Below are positions 13,199 through 23,959 of a DNA stretch of 64,000 nucleotides, one piece after another. This DNA is from Marthasterias glacialis. Its lineage: Eukaryota > Echinodermata > Asteroidea > Forcipulatida > Asteriidae. The stretch spans positions 8,802,320 through 8,866,319 of the forward strand of contig OU452219.1 of NCBI GenBank assembly GCA_911728455.2. The letters run 5' to 3'. The notes under the pieces were generated by a model that was not told the origin of the DNA, ran no database searches, and worked only from the letters and a program-made list of their open reading frames with translations. Both the position numbers and the translations under genes were made by a program. How positions within the stretch are numbered: the stretch's first letter is position 1; each line of letters begins with the position of its first letter.

Positions 13199-13562
13199 TA
13201 AAGCCCCAGCTCAATATTGGTAAACTGACTGTAAATGTTTCTAATCGTTGCATAAATCAAGATATTTGAAATAAAACCAACCTGTGAAAATGTCAGCTCG
13301 TTTCGTTGTTTCATTTGCGAGAAAACTGAAAAAAAAAAAATAATTCAGCATTTTTGTACGCATTCCTATAGAATAGGCAGAGTTTCCGTCCAACTGAGGA
13401 CGAAAACTAATTTTGGATCTGATTTCATTTATTATTTAAAAACGATAACACTTCAGGCAGAAATATTTCAAGGAAGGTTTTCTACCATCATTATCTTTAT
13501 ACCATATGTAAATCTGTGAACATTTATGTTTTTCTTCTTACCGATGTTGAGCTGGGGCTCAA
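13199..13562. mobile_element. Inverted-repeat element (MITE-like), CCCCAGCTCAA family
   Basis: The ends are inverted repeats: AAGCCCCAGCTCAATATTGG followed by TAA on the left, and the reverse complement of GAGCCCCAGCTCAACATCGG, preceded by CTTA, on the right. The element is about 360 bp with no ORF. Fragments recur at 299-357, 37640-37830 and 47802-48150 with the shared internal words AAATGTTCACAGATTTAC and GTAGAAAA(C/T)TT(C/T)CCTTGAA. Confidence 0.75.
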
Positions 13563-15910
13563 ATAATGTTTTTTATCCTCATACCAATCCTTTATAGTGC
13601 ATTTAAACATGATCTCGACAACCATGAAGCGATTTGACATCTTTGGACAACTGCTCCAAGCTCTAAGCTAGCGATCAGGCAAATCAGATGCGATAATAAC
13701 GATCCGAGCTGTTTTTATTATTATAGTCAACCAACGTCCTAACGATGTACCCTGAAACCATAGAGCAAGGACCTTGCTCTATGCTGAAACTAACAACTCA
13801 AGTCCATGTCTATGTTTTTTTGTTCCGTTTGTATAAAATTGTCAATTCGGGCTCTCTATAAAAAAATAATGTTTCACTTACCTCGTACAGTATTATTTAT
13901 GACTCCATCTTCACAATAAAATAACTATTCACTGCTGCCTATATCGCGTTGAAACTGTGCCGTCTCACGAAATTTGCACCCATTAAAATGACATTTCTCG
14001 AGGCTGAATCAGCGAGTTCCGGGGCAAGTTATGTTGGCAAGTAGATGGTTGTTTATCTACGCCAACTATGTCAAGTATCCGGTCAAATATAAGTGTTTAC
14101 AAACTGCAGAAACATCGTGCCAAATGTATACAGAATACTGCTGCAATATTTACAGAGGGTCAGTGCAACTGAAACTATTATTTGTCTTGTTTAACCGGGC
14201 ACTTTAAATTTAGTATTTGCGAAGAAATATTCTATGGCAGTTTCAATCACTCTTGCTTCCAAATTCCAAAGGTTGACAGGTGTAGGCGCTGTAGTACAGA
14301 ATGCTGCAAGATACGAATTTAACAAGACAAGCTAACTGCCTTGACTGTCTCTTGGTTGTATGGTGGTTTATTATTCAACAAAGCACGAACAGAACGGACA
14401 ATCGACCCATAGATCATTATCACAATGTGGAGAAAAAGGAATGAGTGAGAGCATATCCACTTGGTAAGGTCTTGCCCTTGACATACTGTCAGGAATGCCT
14501 TTCTGAAAGCATGACAGTTGCAATCTTAAGACAAATTAACATTTAGGGAGATTTTCTGTGGTGGATCAATTGCTTTTCAAATTACATGTAAAAACAAATT
14601 TTTATAAAATCTTCATTCCCACCAAACCATAGTAGTGGAAAATATATTTACGTTTACATACAAATAATGCACGAGTCTTTTTAGAAATGACAAGTCATGA
14701 CTTTCATTTAAAGTACGTTAGGCGGACTCAAGTGGGTAATAACTAATAATTTGTTAAAGACCACCATTCACAAAGTCAAGCCCGGAGGAGTATGTATCCC
14801 TCTACATTATGTTTGTGCACTCTCTCTTTGTCTCAATTACGGTTACACAGAGCAAAGAGTATAACAAATTAATGATATGGCAGTTTCAAGCTAAGTTGAG
14901 CTTTCAGAAACTGTGATCCTAAAACAAAGTATTAAAACAAACAACGATGATTTCTGAGCTGTTACATACCTGCTCTGCTATTTCGAAATTCTTGAGGCAC
15001 TCAAAAAGAGCTCAAAAAGAATCTGTTCGGTGTTTGTGGATCAGTGGAAACACAACAAACTCTCTCGTGTGTATAATGATCAAATTGTGGGTTTGGAAGA
15101 ACGGGGATGCAAACGGCGTTAGAACCGTTGAAGCTTCGAGAAGAGCCGTCTTCAGCTTATTTCTGTCGCCAGCTTGCTTCTATATTAAGCCCTAAGTTGT
15201 TTTCGATAATGCAGTCGCAGTTCATGTCCTCACAATGTACAGTATGTTCACTGGGACTTCAAGCGTTAAGAACTGCGCTGTGGGAGGCAAATCCCTGTGA
15301 CCTAGAGAGGGTGAAAAAATGTTATGGCCGTCTGTTAGTTCCTTAAAGGGAACTGTCAAGCGAAATTTGACCATAAAATCTCATTTCAAAAATTGATACA
15401 TTAAAATGAAGCTAGTAGAGTCACAAAATATACTTTAATTTTCTTATTCTTTAATTTTCTTATTTCTTAGTCAAATTTACTGGCGTATTTCTACAACTTA
15501 AAGTTGTGAGTCTCTACATCTTCCATCACATTGGGGATTTCCCCCAAAACACTATGAAGTCCCCCCAAAAGAACATAGGCCTACCTGTTTTCACGCTTAT
15601 TTGTCCATGTTGTTGTTATTAACGAATTTGTTAATTATTCATAACGCTTTATTATCCCTTTAAAACGTCCAGCTATACATTATATCCCCCTTGTTTTATT
15701 TTCTGGTTGGCCTGACGAGTACTTCCACACGCAGTACTCACCGACACCCTCCCCCGAGTAGTAGTGACGCCGTCTCTATGGTAACGTGATCAAGGGGTCA
15801 AAAGAAGTGGACACACTTGGATCTTTACATTCAATGTGAGCTTTTATCGTGCATTTGTCTATGATTTGATGGGTCTATGGACAACTAAATCAAAGGTTTT
15901 TTATAAGAAA

Positions 15911-16012
15911 CGCAGTGGCAGCAGCGGCAACGGGAACAGCAGCAGCAGCAGCAGCAGCAGCATAACGTGCTGCTGCATACTGCTGCTGCTGTTGTTGCTG
16001 TTGTTGTAGTTG
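15911..16012. repeat. CAG tract followed by CTG tract (triplet inverted repeat)
   Basis: A run of CAG units (about 15937-15960) is followed within about 10 bp by CTG/TTG units (about 15968-16012), so one strand can fold into a long CAG:CTG hairpin. Translated open frames here are only poly-Cys, poly-Ala or poly-Gln and are not evidence of a gene. Confidence 0.85.
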
Positions 16013-17229
16013 TTTTTTTTTTAGGGGAGGGGGTATTTAAACACGGATGTGGTTTTCCCTTCGCTAAACCATTACATGGAGAAAACTGAATCTGCGCAAC
16101 TATCAACGGAAATAATTACACTTGCCCAAATTAGTTTTTGAACGAAGGTTGCATAACGGTTATGCTATCATCGAATTGATTTATTTTCCCTATTCCTTGC
16201 CTTTTCTAAACATTTCTAGATTTCTCTGGATTATTGATAGCAGTAGGCCTACCCATTGGCGCACCCATACAATACTTTGGAGGTGGCTGGACAGCTCCAG
16301 ATGATTAATCTATAACCGGGGAGGGGGAGGGGGAGGGAGGTGGTGGGGGAGGGAGGTGGTGGATAAATAAATCGGTCCCGGCTCGAGCCCACCTCTGTAA
16401 CCCCACAAGATCTACTGCAATGGTTACACAAATGAAACAGTTAATATTAAAACTTGTTTGTTAGGTAATTGTAAAATCAAGTCAATAGCTGCATACATTC
16501 ATAGTTTAAATCGGCTGAACAAAGCGAGCGAATATATTACACGAAAATCAGCCCTAAAATTCATAACCAACGTTGTCATACACAACAGAGCAAACTAAAT
16601 TGATGAATATGTTTATAGCTTATCATAGCAAGGTCGGGTATGGTTCACGACAGGTCAGCACTTTGGGTAATTGAGTCTATAAACTGATGACATCACACTC
16701 TTTGTACTGCTAAAAGGGCACATCCATACGCATTATGCCGACTGCATGCTTTTGTGTTTCTTCAATCCCAACATCTAATTCGATTTCGTGCTTTTTTTTT
16801 ATTATATATATTTTTTAATTTAATAGATTGCCATGATGCACTCAGCTATAATTTCAACGACAATTGTCTGCTTGAGTTGGAGGTGCTCTCTGCCTCTGAC
16901 ACAACCATTGAACACACCGAAACACGGAGAATGGAGACTGCCTTGCCAACAACCGACAAAGCTGTAGCCACAATCATTTTGAAGATCAAAAGAAAGGTCC
17001 GAGAGTTGTAATCAAATGCTGTTACATCATAATCGTGTACACCTTGTGCGAAGATAACCCCGATAACCCGTACCGAAACGTTGAGAAGGTCTTTATAAAA
17101 AAAAAAAAATACAGAGGAGCATTGTGGACAAAGGGATGCGCGTGCCCCCAGAATTACAAATCAATACACAGATTTTTACATGGTATTTTACTCAAAAGAG
17201 TTACTTAATTTCACAATGAAAAGTCCTAT

Positions 17230-17600
17230 AGGCAGAGCCGTAACTAGGGTAAAATTTTAGGGGGCACAAGGGGGGGGGGCACCATTTTTTTCTAGGGGGG
17301 CACTTCTGGCCAATTAAAACTGTAGTTTCCGTTTGTGTTTTTCCTAAACAAGCCCCTTATCGGCGCTCTTCTGACGTGTTGAGGTAAAACAAAATACATT
17401 CTGCGTGAAATGAAAATAGTTTCCAAAACATTGAAATTACTAGACGTAAAAGCTCATAAAATGTAACATTTTTTTTCTGGTAATTTTTAATCTCAAAAGT
17501 CCAAATTTCAAATGGGGGGGGGGGGGGCATCCGGGGGCACGGACATCAGTTGGGGGGGGGGCACGTGTCCCCCAGTGTCCCCGCCCCCTTAGTTATGAAA
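17230..17600 (+). repeat. G-run-bounded dispersed repeat, copy B (most complete)
   Basis: About 370 bp, starting near GCCGTAACTAGGGTAAAATT and ending CCCCCTTAGTTATGAAACTG. It has three internal G-runs of 8 to 14 bases and the shared landmarks CACTTCTGGCCAATTAAAAC, CTCTTCTGACGTGTTGAGGT and AAGTCCAAATTTCAAATGGG. It is non-coding. The other copies are at 5745-6068, 44007-44372 (minus) and 49735-50085. Confidence 0.8.
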
Positions 17601-18100
17601 CTGCCTACAGGACATGCATGATTTTGAAAATGACTGGAGCTAATACAGACTGAGAACGTCGAGTGCTTAAACCCAATGGTTCTTTTCAGAGGCAAGTAAT
17701 TCGTTAGAGATAGAATTACACTACAAGTGCACGGCATTACTACGAGTCTTAAGTCTTATAGGCCTACTATAATTATTGGCTTCTACAAGGAGAAGGGGGG
17801 CGGGCTTTCAGAATCCTTGCACCCGTCTTATGAGATCGAAAAGGGACAAAGACGAATATAGGTCCATATATCAAAAGCCACTACTCCGAAATTATGTATT
17901 TGCCCCCGCTTTTCCTACCCTTAAATAAAAAAAATGTCTTGTTACGCCAATGGTATAAACCAAACACCCCGTTGAAGGCTGGGTTCCATGCACGGGGTCC
18001 TTGATATACCATAAGAAGAAACGCAATATGTCTGCGAGGAAACTTCAAAATATTTCGTGTCGTTAAAGTTGAATTTTTCTTTGGGTGGATAACTTTGCGC

Positions 18101-18568
18101 AGATCTTACAATTTGCGAACTATCACAGCGAACAATGACAAGATCTTTAATTTGCGATCTATTACGGGGACAACAATAAGATCTTACAATTTGCGATCTA
18201 TCATGGGGAACAATAGTAAGATCTTTAATTTGCGATCCATCACAGGAACAACAATAAGATCTTAAATTTGCGATCTATCATGGGGAAGATTATAAGATCT
18301 TACAATTTGCGATCTATTACGGGGACAATAATAAGATCTTTAATTTGCGATCCATCACAGGAACAACAATAAGATCTTAAATTTGCGATCTATCATGGGG
18401 AAGATTATAAGATCTTACAATTTGCGATCTATTACGGGGACAATAATAAGATCTTTAATTTGCGATCTATCACGGGGAACAACAATAAGATCTTACAATT
18501 TGCGATCTATCACGGGGAGCAATAATAAGATCTTAAATTTGCGATCTATCTTTGGGGAAAAATTATAG
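18101..18568 (+). repeat. Tandem array of 12 units of 38-40 bp
   Basis: Each unit begins AGATCTT(TA/ACA/AA)ATTTGCGAT, continues CTAT(C/T)A and a GGGGA core, and ends in an AATAATA-like spacer. I count 12 units. Units 4-6 and 7-9 are nearly the same three-unit block, so a higher-order period of about 116 bp overlies the 39-bp period. There are no unique spacers, so it is not a CRISPR-like array. Confidence 0.95.
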
Positions 18569-20253
18569 GCCTACAGACAGGCGAAGGTTGCGATGCATCA
18601 TTCTTTATTGCACGTGATTTGTCGAAAGCTCCACACCTCGAATGAAAGATCTCTATGGCAGACGGTAAAAACAGTTAAAATGTTCAAATTTTTGTCGAAC
18701 AAATCTGATATGTATATGAGAGGTGAATTAAAACATTTTTGCCTATTATTAAATTGTTTAACTTTTTAAGTTGGTCAGTGAAGTGTGACCATTCCTGGTT
18801 ATGATTCTCTCTGTGAAATGCTATGTACACGTTGAATTTCATTTTAATTTCAATTTTATTCACTTACAGAATAAAAAATCACACAGTATGAAATATCTTA
18901 CTTCACAAACTGTTTAATAAACACAAAGGTTGTGGAATTGTTTCCACCAACAAAATGTACAAATCCTATATGAAAAGTACATTGATGTAAACATTACCCT
19001 GATTTCCAAACACAGTTTCGACTTTGTTTTCTAATACATTGGTAGTTGCAATGATTCGTCCACTCAAACTAAATTACTGGATTTTCTAGTAATTAATTTA
19101 TAATAGTCCATTAATGTTCAGCATTATGTTAGAGTAGTATAGAAGGACCTATACAAGCTACATGCAATAAGTGGGTCTTAAAAAGAAAATGCACTTCCTA
19201 AACCACAGGCAAAAACAGAGGTGTGTTGAGGGTGTACCACCCCCTTTTGGACGGGGGGGGGGGGGGGGGGGGGCAACTCATCACATCATCCCCTCTACGC
19301 TACACCCAGTATTGCTCTGTGGTGGAAAAAGAAGAAATTGATGGTACATGCAAATGAACGGCAATGGATGAGAACGAGGTGATAATTGATATACTTGATT
19401 CCAACATGCATAAATATACCTCTTGCTTGTGTGTTTGTACATTACACGTAAAAATGCATAGGGCCTAGGTAATTATGTTCAAAGTGTATCCACTGCCCTG
19501 TACTACCTACAGAAATGCTGAAACCCCCCCTCCCTTTAAACCCACACAATGACATTCTTGAATATGACCACAGTTATTTTCTGATGCTCTGAACACCAGA
19601 AATTGGAAGCAACTTCAGAAATTGTTGGAAAATCTGTCCAAGAATGTCAATAAGTGGAGACATGATCCCACATATTTTACAGAATACTTGACGAGAATAC
19701 AAATACTGGTTGGTGATTTAGAACAAAGTTTTGATTGTCAAAAGCTATTCTGTATACCTAGGAATGTCATATACTTCCCATAAAAATACTTCATGTAAAA
19801 TTCTGTTTTTGATATATATATTTATATGTAAATCTTTATTTGAATTGAGGCGAGATCATTTCCTCATTTCAATAACTCATCAAAAAAAAAAAATCCAATA
19901 TGAAAAACAACGTAGTTGGTGAAATTACCGGTTGAAACTTAAAAGGTGGAATGTATTTCTTAATCTCAGCGGCCTTTCTGTAACCAAGAAGATCACCATT
20001 GGTGAGCTAAAGTAATGCTAACAAAGTCCCTCCAGTCAAACCATGTATATTAAATCCTGTTTAGATAGGTCTAACTTGACCCCAAACTTTCAGCTGTTTC
20101 CTTTGCCATTGCTGAACCCTTATCTTGTCTCAAACCGGTACAAATAAGAGCTCGTTTTGGTTGCGGCTGTTTGAGAGTGTATGTTTTGACCAATGCTTGT
20201 TTGGTGGAGTTAAGTAAATGACAAGTAAGTAGCCCATGAATAGTTATTCTTAG

Positions 20254-20440
20254 TGTTTTACTCTACACAGATGTATGTTAAGCACTATATACTAAGTACT
20301 TTCCCGAGTGCTGTAAAAAAAAAAAAAAAAAAATACCCACAGGCTTATTACTAATACTAGGGTGGGATTCGAACCAACGATCTTTGCCTTTCTTGATCAG
20401 AGGAAAGTACTGAGCATAAAGTGCTTAACACACATCGGTG
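20254..20440. mobile_element. Inverted-repeat element
   Basis: The left part ACAGATGTATGTTAAGCACT with TAAGTACTTTC is matched by the right part GAAAGTACTGAGCATAAAGT with GCTTAACACACATCGGTG in inverted orientation. The centre contains an A-run and GGTGGGATTCGAACCAACGA, a tRNA T-arm-like word also seen near 22620. It is non-coding. Confidence 0.6.
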
Positions 20441-20554
20441 TTGGGCAAAACACAAATAATATTCTTGATTCCTGATGCAAATTAACATCCATTAAAATCG
20501 GAAAATAGACTTAGCTGTTGGAAACGGTTCACCAACCACAATGACTTACGGTTA

Positions 20555-20697
20555 GATGCAAAAAAATGGTTAATGGCCTCCCCACGTGTCGACCCTAGCA
20601 GAATCTTACTCAAAGGCTGAAAGGCATGTTTTTCAGCCTTTAAGAAAGACTCAGCTGGGGTCGAAACGTCAAGCCATCAACAATTTTGTGCATCTTT
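20555..20697. mobile_element. Inverted-repeat element, AATGGCCT family
   Basis: The left end GGTTAATGGCCTCCCCACGT with TCGACCCTAGCAGA pairs imperfectly with the right-end sequence TCAGCTGGGGTCGAAACGTC followed by AAGCCATCAAC. A related half-copy (AGACTCTGCTAGGGTCAAAA, CGTAAGGCCATTAAT) is near 28000-28040 in RMDN intron 2. It has no ORF. Confidence 0.6.
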
Positions 20698-21121
20698 TAA
20701 AATCATTAATAGTTAACAGGCAATTAAATTTTCACAAGTCTGTAGCTGCGTTTTAAAATTGGCTGACAAGGTCTTAGCAAAAGCTACATCTGTGGTTTGA
20801 AAACGGCTCTGTGTATAAATGGAAACTATTATTCAATTTTACATTAGTTAAAAACAATTCGTCAGGTATGTACATTTACAACATTTTGAATTGCATAGTA
20901 AAATCTGTTAATGCATTTTCAGCCGATTTAATTTCAGTTAGTTTCAGGTGACTGGAAGAAGGACAAAGACAACCAAACAGTCAGTGAAATACATCTTATC
21001 CAGACACTACAAAATTATCTTTTCCACAAAACCATAAAGCTACAAAAAACATCTTTCTAGTTGCAACAATGCAAATTACGTTACTTTTTGCCAATACATG
21101 TTATAAGGGATGCGTTAGAGG

Positions 21122-21199
21122 GAGTGTGTGAGGACATCACAAGACCGCACCCTATGGAAAACCATGGCAGCCGACCTCCTGGCAGGAGATGGCATCTAG
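21122..21199 (+). pseudogene. C-terminal remnant of a LINE reverse-transcriptase ORF
   Basis: The frame ends DRTLWKTMAADLLAGDGI and then TAG. This is the type of C-terminus found at the end of non-LTR retrotransposon ORF2 proteins (Asp-Arg, Trp, then a short basic/acidic tail). The upstream frame is closed by a stop at once, so only the last 25 or so codons remain. The family assignment is from memory of such tails and is tentative. Confidence 0.45.
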
Positions 21200-23959
21200 A
21201 CAGACACTTTTTAGAAAATGAAATTAGTTTGTAATTAATGCTGCACTTTCCACTATAAATGTTCTAAAACCGTAATCCATTTTGGTGGGCTTTTTCTTAT
21301 TTACAGAAACAATTGTTTCAAAATTTAATATTTACAAATCACTGAAAAGATGACACAAATTTGCACAAAGTAGTATTTCAATTAACTGGCTGAAAGAATT
21401 AGGTGTCACTTAAAAAAAAAATAATAATAATAATTATACACAACTTCAACTTTACATAGTATTGTAAAAATCATTTCATGATGTGCATTTGTGTACATGC
21501 TAGCCATAAAAGTCAAGGACTTCAATTTTAGAAAAGGCTTTTTTGATTGCCAAGGATGTCCTTAGTTTGGTGATGGGAACAAATCCCATTAAACTAGCTT
21601 GCTAATCTGAACAAATGCTAACTTGTTTACTGACAAGTTCAAGTTCTTTAAGAATTGCTCAAAAAGGTGCAGGTCCAACAACAATTGGACAATAGTAACT
21701 CCTGTATTTACAACCACTAAGCTGTTAATGTGTGTGGGAGGAGGTTGTATTCTAAGAAAGTTGACCAAACCCCTCAGATTACACCCAAGCTTTGGTCGCC
21801 CAATGCTTCATTAATGATCCAGATGTGACCTTCAAGAAACCAAACGGGTGCTATTACAGCTGTATGGAACGTCTGAAATTAACAATTACTACACATTTTC
21901 AAATACAGAAAATACGAACCAACTCTAGTGTCGGTTTGGTGGACTTTGCCACAAATACGAATCCATTAGTTTTATCGATCACAATCTTACATCATTTCAT
22001 CTCAGTAAACTGAAATATCACATCAGTTAACATAATCATAATCTTTGGCATTATCTCCTTTTTAACATTACTGAAAGCAACAACATCGTTTCATGGTAAA
22101 AACAGAATACCTCTTACTTCAATATCCCGAAACACTACAAAACACTTGGCTTTGTACAATTCAACAATTAAACAACAAATGCATTCACTCCGTGGACCAT
22201 TACATTTCTGGATCTCAAACATTCCAAGAAATACAAATGTTAAATTTTGAGGAATGTTGTTTCGGTCTCTTGCACAAACCTATCAAATCATATATCTGTT
22301 CATCAATATAGTACACTCAGTATTTTCTCCCCCGAGTCCTTACACCTTTGAGAGAAGTGGGGTACTTGTCAATAAACACAGTTTCCTTGAAAAAAACCCA
22401 CATGCATATTACTTGGGTGCAGGGGGGGGGCAGGGGGCCTCAGTCCCCCTCAGAACCCTTGCCACCTCCCTCTTGCCACCCCCCAAATGAGATACACAAA
22501 TGAATGGTTTGATATATTAATAGCCCCCCCCCACTCTAAAAAAACAGAAAATGATATCTTTGTCTCCTGCCTGCCACCCCCCCCCCCCCGAAAGAAAATG
22601 TTTGGTAACGCAACTACTCAGGTGGGATTCGAACACCAACCTTTGCCATTTTATTTGAATGAAGTATTACAGGAAGAAAGACGAAGTGACCCTGTGTAAC
22701 TCATGTCACAAATGTATTTGCAACTAAGCCCTTTTTAGCGATAAGAAAAGCACAGTTATACAACCCTAAACATTTTCTTTTCTTATTTCATATTTCGGAC
22801 TGACGTGTGTTATTAAACACATTAGATTGGCATAATTCGGTTACTAGTGCAAGTCTATCTCACCTCGGATGTGTGAGTGACCAGACCAGCAAAGGATCCT
22901 ACTGGTCGAGGGAAATAGGACCCTCTTCTGGTCACTGACAGTCCATCGGGGATGCATAGACATGCACTAGTGATCTCACTGCCAGTCCATTTTGTGTATA
23001 CTAGAGATACACGCAAACATCTTTCTACCTTAAACACAGCTCACCTTTGACCTGTTTGAATGTCCAGTTCCAAGTAATTATGACAAAAAGCCTGAGGTGA
23101 TATTCTTGCATGGCTATGACTTCACTGCTTGCCGAAAAGGTCATTCTTGCAGGGTCAAATAGTCATTCCCAATCAAGTAATGCCCATTTGGTGTTTAGCA
23201 AAATCAATTTAAGCCGAATCAGTGGGTGGGTGGACGCGGAACTGCGCAATCTCAACGCCGTTTATGTTGGGACCCGTCCATTATAGTAGAGGGTTGTTCC
23301 TTCTCTAATAACTTAAGAGTACATTACACCACGTTTGTGATACTAAGTTCAACTTACATGAATGTATGATAAATTATGCTTTTGAGAACGAGTCCACAGA
23401 CTGCTAAATTCATCTTAAAAGAAAAAGAAGACAAAAAGCAGCAACAACAACCCAATGATCACAGCGTCTGCAGGTAACTGCGTGGTGAGCAGCGGCGCGA
23501 ACCCTGTGTGGTACAAAGTAGACACCCCTAAACACTGCCAAAAAGTCCATCTATTTTGAAAAACTTATCGTCCCACCCCAAAGTTTTTTCCCTTCATGGA
23601 AAGAACAAAGAGTGGTCTGTGACATCTGTAAGAAACAAAATCTGTTCGTTCTCACCAATCGCTATTTGTAATTTCAAAATTAAACGTACAAATAGAATGG
23701 AATCGCCAAACACACTGCTGGTTTGTATTTTGACAGCGACATATTGTACGTACACAGTGGCGACGCAGTGTACATGTACACACAGAGCCATACAAGTGTA
23801 TGGTTGATGTATAGGAAGGAGCTCCGAACACTCGTGCAGCTCGTTCATGATGGCGTGCTTTACTTTTGACCGCGTCCACCTGCCCCCCCCCCCCTGTTTG
23901 AAATGGTTGTGATGAAAACAGGCCTCAAGGAAAGGAATTCCAGTGTCTCCTGTTAGTGT

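Larger units (their letters stand above)
13570..18090. other. Intergenic, repeats and simple sequence, no supported gene
   Basis: I found no gene. A frame at about 16829-17011 (plus), following TTTAATTTAATAG and ending at a TAA, has mildly coding-like composition (LELEVLSASDTTIEHTETRR) and could be an isolated terminal exon, but nothing joins to it and I do not call it. A CAG/CTG triplet tract is at 15911-16012 and a G-run-bounded repeat at 17230-17600. Confidence 0.45.
18600..23950. other. Intergenic downstream of RMDN, no supported gene
   Basis: Contains a 22-base G-run (about 19252-19273), C-runs and G-runs near 22420-22600, several inverted-repeat elements (20254-20440, 20555-20697) and a LINE remnant (21122-21199). 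The minus-strand frame 22855-23037 was considered as an exon; it is rich in local inverted repeats (TGACCAGA / TCTGGTCA) and has no clear splice context. The distal 3' UTR of the RMDN gene probably lies in the last part, but I cannot place its poly(A) site. Confidence 0.45.

Noticed and set aside
15885-16106. Cys-rich ORF on the minus strand
   Set aside because: The Cys run is only the frame of the CAG/CTG triplet tract and there is no other coding character.
16829-17011. Isolated terminal exon (LELEVLSASDTTIEHTETRR)
   Set aside because: It has a plausible acceptor and stop but no upstream exon, no recognised family and no second line of evidence, so it is not called as a gene.
18101-18568. 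CRISPR-like array of short direct repeats
   Set aside because: The units are contiguous with no unique spacers, the genome is eukaryotic and no cas-like gene is near. It is a minisatellite.
19252-19273. 22-base G-run as a regulatory G-quadruplex
   Set aside because: A bare homopolymer outside the dispersed-repeat family. Its length is unreliable in any assembly and no gene is near.
22855-23037. Minus-strand frame with coding-like text
   Set aside because: It is dominated by local inverted repeats (TGACCAGA / TCTGGTCA), has no neighbouring exons, and its acceptor and donor are not convincing.
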